A stretch of 14,219 nt of DNA, taken from NCBI GenBank assembly GCA_029859385.1, contig JAOUDF010000047.1:1-14219 (forward strand). The letters are read 5' to 3'. Every line of letters begins with the position of its first letter. The first letter of the stretch is position 1. Source of the stretch: Nitrospirota bacterium. GTDB taxonomy: Bacteria > Nitrospirota > JAOUDF01. Made by a program: the position numbers and the translations under genes. The notes beneath the pieces are model-generated. The model saw only the letters and a list, made by a program, of their open reading frames with translations. It was not told where the DNA came from and did not search any database. Positions 1 to 6,316 of this stretch are shown piece after piece.

Positions 1-21
1 GTTATCTTTACCGTTAACGGA

Positions 22-61
22 CAAAAAAACAAAAGAGGCAAGGGATTGTCTCCCTTGCCTC
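22..61 (-). terminator. Intrinsic terminator of the ribosomal cluster
   Basis: On the minus strand an 11-bp perfect stem (positions 61-51 pairing with 45-35, loop 50-46) is followed by a T-rich run interrupted by single G residues (34-22). This is a textbook Rho-independent terminator. It begins 18 nt after the rplQ stop and is the only strong terminator seen in the window, so it marks the 3' end of the cluster. The 21 bases beyond it hold no recognisable gene, only a short palindrome at 11-20. Confidence 0.94.
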
Positions 62-79
62 CAGTATATGTGCTCGCCG

Positions 80-652
80 TTACGCGGCGCTCTCAGCCGA
101 ATCGGCCTTGGCCTTTTTGGCCTTGGTTGCCTTGGGCTCTTTTGCCGCCTTTGGCTCCTTGGCTGCCTTAGCCTCTTTTGCAGCCTTGGGTTCTTTCACC
201 GCCTTCGGCTCCTTTGCCGCCTTGGCAGCCTTAGTCGCCTTCGGCGTCTTCTCCGGCTTTGCCTCCTCGGCGGGAGTCGCGGCAGCCGGGGCCGCAGCAG
301 CGTCAACCAGCTCCAGAAGCACCATGTGAGCCGCATCGCCTATCCGCTGCCGGGTCTTGATGATGCGCGTATAGCCTCCGGGCCTGTTGGCCGAACGGGG
401 GGCCAGATCACCGAAAACCTTGGACACTACGCTTTCCTTCGTCAGGAATGCCAGCGCCTGTCTCCGGGCATGGAGGTCACCCCTCTTGCCCAGGGTGATC
501 ATTTTCTCGGCAAGGCTGCGCACTTCCTTGGCCTTGGCCTCAGTTGTCTCTATTCTCTCCGCTTCAAGAAAAGATGTTACCAGGTTCTTCAACAGGGCCT
601 TGCGCTGCCCCGTATTCCGGCCGAACATCCTTCCGCCTTTCCTGTGCCGCAT
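80..652 (-). CDS. rplQ: 50S ribosomal protein L17 with Ala/Lys-rich C-terminal tail
   Basis: L17 is a large-subunit protein that sits near the exit tunnel and contacts 23S rRNA. The conserved core covers about residues 1-117: it opens MRHRKGGRMFGR, then has the RxALLKNLVTSFLE helix and the GGYTRI segment near 92-96. The protein is 190 aa, whereas a minimal L17 is about 116-130. The extra part (about residues 118-190) is low-complexity Ala/Lys/Pro/Glu, with a six-residue repeat of the AAKEPK type at about 145-180. ATG start with a TAGGAG Shine-Dalgarno; TAA stop. It is the last gene of the cluster, 23 nt after rpoA, with the terminator 18 nt downstream. The core identity is certain; the role of the tail is unknown. 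Confidence 0.97.
   Translation of the reverse strand: MRHRKGGRMFGRNTGQRKALLKNLVTSFLEAERIETTEAKAKEVRSLAEKMITLGKRGDLHARRQALAFLTKESVVSKVFGDLAPRSANRPGGYTRIIKTRQRIGDAAHMVLLELVDAAAAPAAATPAEEAKPEKTPKATKAAKAAKEPKAVKEPKAAKEAKAAKEPKAAKEPKATKAKKAKADSAESAA
113..220 (-). repeat. Hexapeptide repeat inside the L17 tail
   Basis: Six consecutive six-codon units encode residues 145-180 of L17: AAKEPK, AVKEPK, AAKEAK, AAKEPK, AAKEPK and a degenerate ATKAKK. Third-position differences between units show the copies are not a very recent slippage product. The tail is strongly basic with regularly spaced Lys and Pro, resembling histone H1-like and other nucleic-acid-binding disordered tails; that resemblance is inference from composition only. 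Confidence 0.85.
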
Positions 653-675
653 AGTCTCCTACCTTCCTTTATATA

Positions 676-1671
676 CTATTCTTCGACATTCGCGCCGGCT
701 TTGGGCGGCCAATCTATCTTCATCCCCAGAGTCAGCCCCATCTCCTCAAGCAAGACTTCCTTTATCTCGTTGAGGGACTTCCGACCGAAATTCTTGGTCT
801 TGAGCATCTCCGCCTCACTCTTCTGCACCAGGTCGCCGATGGTCCTGACGCCAATGTTCTTGAGGCAGTTGTGCGAACGGACCGACAGCTCCAGCTCGTC
901 GATCGACTTGGTGAGATACTCGCTGATGTTGTCCTCATAATCGGCGCGCGGAGCAGACTCAACCGCCACGGCCGGCTCTTCTTGACCGCCAAAGATGCTC
1001 AGGTGGTCCTTCAGTACCTTGGCGGCATAGCTTACCGCAGCTTCGGGACTGATGCTCCCGTCGGTCCAGATCTCCAGATTCAGCTTGTCATAATCGGTAT
1101 CCTGGCCTACGCGGGCGTTTTCTACCCAGAAGTTCACGCGCTTGATCGGAGAGAATATGGAGTCAATCGGTATCACGCCGATGGGCTGATCGGCCTCCTT
1201 ATTCCTGTCCGCCTGCACATACCCCCTGCCGGAGCGAATGGTAATCTCCATATCGAGGGAACCTTCCTTGTCCAGGGTGGCGATATGGTGGTCGGGGCTC
1301 AACACCTCGACATCCGCCGGGCACTGGATATCCTTGCCGGTAATCGTCTTGGCGCCCTGCGCCTTGATACGCAGCGTTTTGGAGCCTTCAGCATGCATCT
1401 TGAACCTGAGGCCTTTGACGTTAAGGATGATGTCGGTAACATCCTCCACCACGCCGGATATGGCCGAGAACTCATGCAGAACCCCTTCGATCCTGATGGC
1501 GGTCGCACTTGCCCCTTCAAGGGATGAAAGCAGAACGCGACGCAGCGCATTGCCCAGAGTTGTCCCGAAACCACGCTCAAACGGCTCCGCATGAAACTTT
1601 CCGTAACTGTTTGAAAGGGTTTCCGACTCGCACTCGAGTCGTTTGGGCATCTGGAAACCTTTAATCTTCAT
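676..1671 (-). CDS. rpoA: DNA-directed RNA polymerase subunit alpha
   Basis: Alpha dimerises to nucleate RNA polymerase assembly and contacts promoter DNA and activators through its C-terminal domain. The N-terminal domain (about 1-228) has the dimerisation motif ERGFGTTLGNALRRVLLSS at 32-50. After a linker rich in Ala, Glu and Asp comes the C-terminal domain (about 248-320). This carries the DNA-contacting residues known from E. coli at the same numbers: R265, N268, C269, G296, K298, S299 and E302. It is 331 aa, normal size. The N-terminus is slightly unusual: it starts MKIKGFQ before the common PKRLE. A GGAGGG Shine-Dalgarno 7 nt before the ATG supports this start over Met8. TAG stop. It lies 54 nt after rpsD, the longest gap in the cluster. 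Confidence 0.98.
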   Translation of the reverse strand: MKIKGFQMPKRLECESETLSNSYGKFHAEPFERGFGTTLGNALRRVLLSSLEGASATAIRIEGVLHEFSAISGVVEDVTDIILNVKGLRFKMHAEGSKTLRIKAQGAKTITGKDIQCPADVEVLSPDHHIATLDKEGSLDMEITIRSGRGYVQADRNKEADQPIGVIPIDSIFSPIKRVNFWVENARVGQDTDYDKLNLEIWTDGSISPEAAVSYAAKVLKDHLSIFGGQEEPAVAVESAPRADYEDNISEYLTKSIDELELSVRSHNCLKNIGVRTIGDLVQKSEAEMLKTKNFGRKSLNEIKEVLLEEMGLTLGMKIDWPPKAGANVEE

Positions 1672-1725
1672 ATTCTGTCCCTCCGCGGATGCTGGAGAAT
1701 ATATGGAAATGGACTAATCCGTCCG

Positions 1726-2352
1726 TTACTTCGAATAAAGCTCGACCACGAGATTTTCGCTTACTTCAAGCCCTATCTCATCTCTGGTCGGGATGTACTG
1801 AAGGCGACCCTGGTAGTTGGTCTTGTCGACCTCCAGCCAGGCCGGTACGCCCTTCCTGTCGATGGCGGCAACGCACTCCTGAACCCGCGCATTGTTTCTG
1901 ATCCCCTCCCGCAGCTGGATAACATCGCCGGCCCTGAGGATATAGGACGGGATGTTGACCTTGCGGTTGTTGACCATTACATGGCCGTGGTTGACAAGCT
2001 GCCGGGCCTCCGCCCTCGAACCCGAAAAGCCGAGCCGATAGATGGTGTTGTCGAGCCGCCTCTCGAGGAACTGCAAGAGCCTCTCGCCCGTCATGCCCTT
2101 GCTGCGGGTAGCGTCGGCAAAATAACCACGGAACTGCCGCTCGAGCACGCCGTAGATCCTGCGGATCTTCTGCTTTTCCCTGAGCTGGATACCGTATTCG
2201 GAAAGTTTCGTCCTCGCCTGACCATGTTGTCCCGGTCCGCTCCCGCGCCTTTCAAAGGAACACTTGTCCTTGAAACACCGGTCCCCCTTAAGGAACAGCT
2301 TCATGTTCTCTCTTCTGCATAGCCGGCACACTGGCCCTGTATACTTCGCCAA
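1726..2352 (-). CDS. rpsD: 30S ribosomal protein S4, zinc-binding form
   Basis: S4 is a primary assembly protein that binds the 5' domain of 16S rRNA; in several bacteria it also represses its own operon. The N-terminal zinc module has C9, C12, C26 and C31 (the C+ form). An S4 RNA-binding domain follows (about 97-160), including RLDNTIYRLGF and the segment VNHGHVMVNN. Length 208 aa, as expected. The start is TTG, giving the conserved MAKYTGPVC opening. A stop lies in frame just upstream with no ATG between, and a TAGGAGG Shine-Dalgarno sits 5 nt before it. TAA stop. It follows rpsK by 46 nt and precedes rpoA by 54 nt, so it is the least tightly packed gene here. Confidence 0.98.
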   Translation of the reverse strand: MAKYTGPVCRLCRRENMKLFLKGDRCFKDKCSFERRGSGPGQHGQARTKLSEYGIQLREKQKIRRIYGVLERQFRGYFADATRSKGMTGERLLQFLERRLDNTIYRLGFSGSRAEARQLVNHGHVMVNNRKVNIPSYILRAGDVIQLREGIRNNARVQECVAAIDRKGVPAWLEVDKTNYQGRLQYIPTRDEIGLEVSENLVVELYSK

Positions 2353-2357
2353 CTTAT

Positions 2358-2364
2358 CCTCCTA
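2358..2364 (-). promoter_or_regulatory. Shine-Dalgarno for rpsD (decides TTG start)
   Basis: TAGGAGG lies 5 nt before the TTG. Part of it is a TAG stop in the rpsD frame, so translation cannot begin further upstream and no ATG is available. Confidence 0.88.
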
Positions 2365-2398
2365 CGGTGATATGTTTTCCTTAGATCTTTTCCGAGCG

Positions 2399-2794
2399 CT
2401 ATACCCTGCGCCGCTTGGGCGGCCTACAGCCGTTGTGCGGGATCGGGGTCACATCCTTGATGGCGGTGATATTCAATCCGACCGCCTGCAGGGAACGGAT
2501 CGCCGACTCTCTTCCGGAGCCCGGTCCCTTTACGTACACCTCAACCTGCTTCAACCCGTGCTCCATGGCTTTCTTGCCGGCAACTTCCGCCGCCATCTGC
2601 GCCGCAAACGGTGTACCCTTTCTGGAGCCCTTGAACCCCTGGCTGCCGGAGGTTGACCAGGATATAACGTTGCCGCTTACATCCGATATGGTAATGATGG
2701 TGTTGTTGAACGTCGCCTGGACGTGCACCACGCCGGTCGATATGTTCTTCTTCTCTTTGCTTTTAACTGTCGTCTTCTTCTTCGGGGATGCCAT
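2399..2794 (-). CDS. rpsK: 30S ribosomal protein S11
   Basis: S11 forms part of the 30S platform and binds 16S rRNA near the E site, next to the mRNA exit region. The 131-aa protein has a Lys-rich N-terminal tail (1-18), then GVVHVQATFNNTIITISD at 21-38, GPGSGRESAIRSLQ at 90-103 and the invariant basic C-terminus HNGCRPPKRRRV at 120-131. The HNG dipeptide site is the one known to form isoaspartate in E. coli S11. ATG start, TAG stop. It lies 26 nt after rpsM and 46 nt before rpsD, the usual alpha-operon order. Confidence 0.98.
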   Translation of the reverse strand: MASPKKKTTVKSKEKKNISTGVVHVQATFNNTIITISDVSGNVISWSTSGSQGFKGSRKGTPFAAQMAAEVAGKKAMEHGLKQVEVYVKGPGSGRESAIRSLQAVGLNITAIKDVTPIPHNGCRPPKRRRV

Positions 2795-2820
2795 TCTGCC
2801 TCCTGATCTGCCCTATCGCG

Positions 2821-3186
2821 CTATTTCTTCTTGGTGACCATCCTGCGCGGCCCCTTGCGGGTCCTTGCGTTGGTCTTCGTCCTCTGGCCGCGGGCCGGGA
2901 GTCCGCGACGATGACGCAATCCCCTGTAGCAGCCGATATCCATCAACCTCTTGATGCTGAGCGTCACTTCACGCCGCTGGTCGCCTTCCACCTGATACGA
3001 CTGGTCAATGATCTCCCTGATGCGGTTCACCTCGGCATCAGCCAGGTTCTTGACCCTGGTTGACGGGTCGACGCCGGCCTTGCTCAAAATCTGGCTGGCG
3101 GATGTCCTGCCTATTCCGAAGATATAGGTCAGTCCGATTTCTACTCTTTTCTCTCTCGGTAAGTCTACACCGGCTATACGTGCCAA
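2821..3186 (-). CDS. rpsM: 30S ribosomal protein S13
   Basis: S13 sits in the 30S head, makes bridges to the 50S subunit and contacts the P-site tRNA. The sequence begins MARIAGVDLP and has the helix-hairpin-helix-like YIFGIGRTSASQIL at 21-34. The family signature GCYRGLRHRRGLPARGQRT lies at 85-103, followed by a Lys/Arg-rich tail that reaches the tRNA. Length 121 aa, typical. The start codon is TTG: the conserved second residue and a full AAGGAGG Shine-Dalgarno 7 nt upstream fix it, and the next in-frame Met is residue 82. TAG stop. First gene of the classical alpha operon, 19 nt after rpmJ. Confidence 0.98.
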   Translation of the reverse strand: MARIAGVDLPREKRVEIGLTYIFGIGRTSASQILSKAGVDPSTRVKNLADAEVNRIREIIDQSYQVEGDQRREVTLSIKRLMDIGCYRGLRHRRGLPARGQRTKTNARTRKGPRRMVTKKK

Positions 3187-3193
3187 AGCGGTT

Positions 3194-3200
3194 CCTCCTT
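3194..3200 (-). promoter_or_regulatory. Shine-Dalgarno for rpsM (decides TTG start)
   Basis: AAGGAGG, a near-perfect anti-16S match, lies 7 nt before the TTG of rpsM. No in-frame ATG exists between the rpmJ stop and this site. Confidence 0.9.
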
Positions 3201-3205
3201 CGCGG

Positions 3206-3319
3206 CTACCCTTGTTTTTGCTTGTGACGAGGGTTTTCGCAAATGACTCTTAAAACCCCCTTGCGTTTGATGACCTTGCACTTGGCACATTGTGCCTTTA
3301 TTGAAGATCGTACTTTCAT
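3206..3319 (-). CDS. rpmJ: 50S ribosomal protein L36, zinc-binding form
   Basis: L36 is the smallest large-subunit protein and stabilises 23S rRNA near the GTPase-associated region. I translated it by hand: 37 aa, beginning MKVRSSIKAQCAKCKVIKRK. The zinc ligands are C11, C14, C27 and H32 (the C+ form), so this copy is not the zinc-independent paralogue. ATG start with AAGGAG 7 nt upstream; TAG stop. It is in the same reading frame as infA, 36 nt (12 codons) downstream, with a tandem repeat in between. The map-infA-rpmJ-rpsM neighbourhood is standard. Confidence 0.96.
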   Translation of the reverse strand: MKVRSSIKAQCAKCKVIKRKGVLRVICENPRHKQKQG

Positions 3320-3326
3320 TGCCTTT

Positions 3327-3332
3327 CTCCTT
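3327..3332 (-). promoter_or_regulatory. Shine-Dalgarno for rpmJ
   Basis: AAGGAG lies 7 nt before the rpmJ ATG. It begins inside the second unit of the infA-end tandem repeat: TCTGGCAGG in the first unit corresponds to TCTGGAAGG here, so the ribosome binding site grows out of the repeat. Confidence 0.85.
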
Positions 3333-3367
3333 CCAGACTATTTGAACCTGCCAGACTATTTAAATCT
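3332..3367 (-). repeat. 18-nt tandem duplication of the infA 3' end
   Basis: Two adjacent 18-nt units (3367-3350 and 3349-3332) match at 15 of 18 bases. The first encodes Arg-Phe-Lys-stop of infA followed by TCT GGC; the second repeats Arg-Phe-Lys-stop followed by TCT GGA in the same frame. The three differences (AGA/AGG, TTT/TTC, GGC/GGA) are all third-position and synonymous. The result is a second in-frame TAG 18 nt after the infA stop. Confidence 0.93.
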
Positions 3368-3574
3368 GTATGTAATCCTGCCGCGGGTAAGGTCATAGGG
3401 CGAAAGCTCCACCGTAACCTTGTCGCTGGGCAGTATCTTGATGAAGTTCATCCTCATCTTGCCTGATATATGGGCAAGAATTTTATGCCCGTTTTCCAAC
3501 TCTACCCGGAACATTGCATTGGGCAATGCCTCAAGGATGGTTCCCTGCACCTCTATACTGTCTTCTTTACTCAT
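3356..3574 (-). CDS. infA: Translation initiation factor IF-1
   Basis: IF-1 binds the 30S A site and works with IF-2 and IF-3 to control start-codon and initiator-tRNA selection. The 72-aa protein is a single S1/OB-fold with the family core HISGKMRMNFIKILPSDKV at 35-53, followed by VELSPYDLTRGRI. Length is normal for the family. ATG start, overlapping the map stop by 4 nt (ATGA), which implies translational coupling to map. TAG stop, followed in frame by a duplicated copy of its last codons and a second TAG. Identity is certain. Confidence 0.98.
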   Translation of the reverse strand: MSKEDSIEVQGTILEALPNAMFRVELENGHKILAHISGKMRMNFIKILPSDKVTVELSPYDLTRGRITYRFK

Positions 3575-4359
3575 AGATCCTTCTGTAGTGTTCCTTGTCC
3601 CTGTCGGTCGTCCAGCCGGGAAAGTATTACCGGGCCGTCTTCCGTAACCACAATAGTATGTTCAAAGTGGGCTGACAGCTTTCTGTCAGCCGTTACCGCC
3701 GTCCAGCCGTCTTCCAGGACCTCTACCTCGTAGCGACCCTGATTGATCATCGGCTCCAGCGCCAGCACCATCCCCGACTTGAGTTTCGGACCCTTACCGG
3801 GCGGTCCGTAATTCGGTACCTGTGGCTCTTCATGCAGCATTCTGCCGATACCGTGTCCGACAAAATCGCGAACCGCCGAATACCCGGCCGCCTCGGCGTG
3901 CCGCTGAATCGCGTGCGAAATATCCGAGAGCCTGTTGCCGTCGACCGCCTGCTCAATGCCCTTATAGAGCGATTCTTCGGTCACCGTAAGCAGCATTTGC
4001 ACTTCGGGGCTGACGACCCCTACGGCGAAAGTCTTTGCCGCATCGCCATAGTACCCGTCGTGGATGACCCCCACATCGACCCCTACGATATCGCCGCTCT
4101 TCAGCACCCGCTTGGAGCTCGGTATGCCGTGGACGACTTCCTCATTGATCGATGTACACAGGCAGCAGGGATAGCCATGATAGCCCTTAAATGCCGGCTT
4201 GACTTTCTTCTTCCGGATCAGCTCTTCCGCGATCTTTTCCAGATCAAGCGTCGTAGCCCCCGGAGCAACAACTTCGCCCAGGTGATTCAGCACCTCTGCG
4301 ACGATTCCGCATGAGAAGCGGATTTTTTCGACTTCGTACCGGGACTTAAGGGTTATCAC
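3571..4359 (-). CDS. map: Methionine aminopeptidase, type I
   Basis: This enzyme removes the initiator Met from nascent proteins after deformylation, acting at the ribosome exit. The pita-bread fold is complete: substrate His78 (VVHGIP); metal ligands D95 (GVDVG), D106 (GDAAKTF), H169 (VGHGIG), E202 (ALEPM) and E233 (HFEHT); and catalytic-site H176. It is 262 aa, type Ia size, with a short non-conserved tail after about residue 247. It has no N-terminal zinc-finger extension. The start is GTG, overlapping the adk TGA by 4 nt (GTGA), with only a weak Shine-Dalgarno, so translation is probably coupled to adk. TGA stop, overlapping the infA ATG. Confidence 0.97.
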   Translation of the reverse strand: MITLKSRYEVEKIRFSCGIVAEVLNHLGEVVAPGATTLDLEKIAEELIRKKKVKPAFKGYHGYPCCLCTSINEEVVHGIPSSKRVLKSGDIVGVDVGVIHDGYYGDAAKTFAVGVVSPEVQMLLTVTEESLYKGIEQAVDGNRLSDISHAIQRHAEAAGYSAVRDFVGHGIGRMLHEEPQVPNYGPPGKGPKLKSGMVLALEPMINQGRYEVEVLEDGWTAVTADRKLSAHFEHTIVVTEDGPVILSRLDDRQGQGTLQKDL

Positions 4360-5003
4360 TTCCCTGCAATCGCTGTGTTGATCCTTGAGAAGACCTCGCG
4401 GATCTCGCCGACACCCTCTACATCCCGCAGCAGGGATTTTCCCGCATAGAACTGTATCAGCGGAGACGTCTGATTCCGATACACTTCCAGCCGCTTCCGG
4501 ACCGTGCCGACCTCATCGTCGGCCCTTGTCACCAGCTGCCCACCGCAGGCGTCGCAAATTCCTTCCTTCGCCGGGGGGCTGGTAGTGATGTGGTACGCCC
4601 TCTGGCACGACCCGCAAACTCGTCTGCCACTTAACCGCTGGACCAGCTCATCCTCGCGGATGACGATATTGATAACCGAGTCGAGCCGCTCACCGGAGCC
4701 GTTTAGCGCCTCGTCCAGCTTTTCCGCCTGAACTACCGTCCGCGGGAAACCGTCGAGAATATACCCCTTGACGCAGTCGTTTTTTTTCAGCCTTTCGGAT
4801 ACGATCCCGACGATGATGTCATCAGGAACCAGTCCGCCGCTCTCCATGTATCCGCGGGCGACTTCTCCCAGCTGAGTCCTCTGTGCCACCGCCTGCCTCA
4901 ACATATCACCGGTTGAAACCTGCGGGATTCCCAGCGACTCCGAAAGCATCTGCGATTGAGTACCCTTACCCGCGCCAGGAGGGCCGAGGAATATCAGTCT
5001 CAT
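4356..5003 (-). CDS. adk: Adenylate kinase, long form with zinc LID
   Basis: Adenylate kinase interconverts ATP + AMP and 2 ADP in the cytoplasm. The P-loop GPPGAGKGT is at 7-15, the AMP-binding domain at about 30-60, and the DGFPRT motif at 84-89. The LID (about 123-162) carries C130, C133, C150 and C153, the four-cysteine zinc site seen in Gram-positive and some other enzymes and absent in E. coli. Length 215 aa matches the long form. ATG start only 2 nt after the secY stop; TGA stop shared with the map GTG. The secY-adk-map order is widespread in bacteria. Confidence 0.98.
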   Translation of the reverse strand: MRLIFLGPPGAGKGTQSQMLSESLGIPQVSTGDMLRQAVAQRTQLGEVARGYMESGGLVPDDIIVGIVSERLKKNDCVKGYILDGFPRTVVQAEKLDEALNGSGERLDSVINIVIREDELVQRLSGRRVCGSCQRAYHITTSPPAKEGICDACGGQLVTRADDEVGTVRKRLEVYRNQTSPLIQFYAGKSLLRDVEGVGEIREVFSRINTAIAGK

Positions 5004-5005
5004 TT

Positions 5006-6316
5006 CTAGAAGTCCCGCCTTCCTTTAAGCCGACCCTTCTTCATGAAACCTTCATAATGCCGGCTCAACATATGCGATTCAATCTGGCTGACCGTATCGA
5101 GACCTACGCCAACAACAATCAGCAGCGATGTCCCACCGAAATAGAAGGGGACATTCAGCCACATGATGAGCACCTCCGGGATCACGCAGACCAGCGCAAG
5201 ATAGAGCGCACCGCCGAACGTGATCCGCGAAAGCACGAAATAAATATAGTCTGACGTCTTCTTTCCGGGGCGAACTCCGGGTATAAAACCGCCATATTTC
5301 CGCAGGTTATCGGCCACATCCACCGGGTTGAATACAACCGCCGTGTAGAAGTAGCAGAAAAAGATAATCATTAAAACATAAAGCAGGGTATAAAGTAAAG
5401 TCCCCGGTGCAAGATGTATGGCAATATCCTGCACCCACGGTGTCGTGGCAAACCCGGCAATGGTCGCCGGAAGCATGATAATCGACGACGCAAATATAGG
5501 CGGGATAACGCCCGACGTGTTCATCTTCAACGGCAGATGCGTGCTCTGGCCGCCGTATGTCTTCAGGCCGGTCGCCTTTTTGGCATACTGTATCGGGATC
5601 CTTCGTTGTCCTCGCTCTATATAGATAATGGCTGCGACAATGGCTACCATCACTATTGTCAGGAGTATAAGCAGGAAGAGATTGAGTTCCCCTGCCTGAA
5701 CCAGCTGGGCTGTGCTGACAATGGCATTGGGCAGTTCCGCTACGATACCGGCGAAAATGATGAGCGAAATACCATTGCCTATGCCGCGCTCGGTAATCTG
5801 TTCGCCCAGCCACATGACAAAGGCAGTTCCGGCAGTCAGCGTGATTATGGTCATGAGCCGGAATGCCCAGCCCGGCGACTGTACAAACACGCCGCCATTC
5901 ATGCCTTCCAGGCCTATGGCTATACCAAACGACTGGATCAGGCTTATGCCGACCGTCAAGTAACGGGTATACTGGGTAACCTTCTTTCGACCGCGCTCAC
6001 CCTCTTTATTGAGCTGGGCCAGGTGCGGCACGACAACGGTAAGCAGCTGCAGGATAATCGATGCGCTGATATACGGCATGATACCAAGCGCAAATATGGT
6101 CAACCGGGAGAGGGAACCGCCGGAAAACATATCGAAGAAGCCCATCAGGGCTCCGCCGGCCTCATGCAGGAACTTGCTGAGCTCTTCTCCGTTTATGCCG
6201 GGCGTCGGGATATGGCTGCCCACACGATAGACGGCGAGCATTGCCAAGGCGTAGAGAATGCGGTTCTTGAGCTCCGGAATACTGAAAATAGTCTGAAGCT
6301 TGTCAAAGAACTGCAC
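5006..6316 (-). CDS. secY: Protein translocase subunit SecY
   Basis: SecY forms the inner-membrane export channel with SecE and SecG; SecA or the ribosome feeds substrates into it. The 436-aa protein shows the expected ten hydrophobic helices, the first at about 19-33. Family motifs are VYRVGSHIPTPGI at 29-41 (helix 1 and start of the plug region) and GEQITERGIGNGISLIIFAG at 171-190. The cytoplasmic loop FIPGVRPGKKT at 344-354 has the conserved Arg (R349) used by SecA. The start is GTG, overlapping the rplO TAG by one base (TAGTG), which implies coupled translation. TAG stop 2 nt before adk. Confidence 0.98.
   Translation of the reverse strand: MQFFDKLQTIFSIPELKNRILYALAMLAVYRVGSHIPTPGINGEELSKFLHEAGGALMGFFDMFSGGSLSRLTIFALGIMPYISASIILQLLTVVVPHLAQLNKEGERGRKKVTQYTRYLTVGISLIQSFGIAIGLEGMNGGVFVQSPGWAFRLMTIITLTAGTAFVMWLGEQITERGIGNGISLIIFAGIVAELPNAIVSTAQLVQAGELNLFLLILLTIVMVAIVAAIIYIERGQRRIPIQYAKKATGLKTYGGQSTHLPLKMNTSGVIPPIFASSIIMLPATIAGFATTPWVQDIAIHLAPGTLLYTLLYVLMIIFFCYFYTAVVFNPVDVADNLRKYGGFIPGVRPGKKTSDYIYFVLSRITFGGALYLALVCVIPEVLIMWLNVPFYFGGTSLLIVVGVGLDTVSQIESHMLSRHYEGFMKKGRLKGRRDF

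Noticed and set aside
11..20. Perfect 10-bp palindrome CCGTTAACGG just beyond the terminator
   Set aside because: Short palindromes are expected by chance; with only 10 more bases before the window edge there is no context to call an operator or a second terminator.
68..940. Plus-strand open frame with Leu/Gly/Arg-rich repeats opposite rplQ and rpoA
   Set aside because: The apparent hydrophobic repeat is just the reverse complement of the Ala/Lys/Pro repeat in the L17 tail. It is not a membrane protein.
4356..4359. Possible frameshift or fusion at the adk-map overlap
   Set aside because: Both proteins are complete with all catalytic residues and normal length; the 4-nt GTGA overlap is ordinary stop-start coupling.
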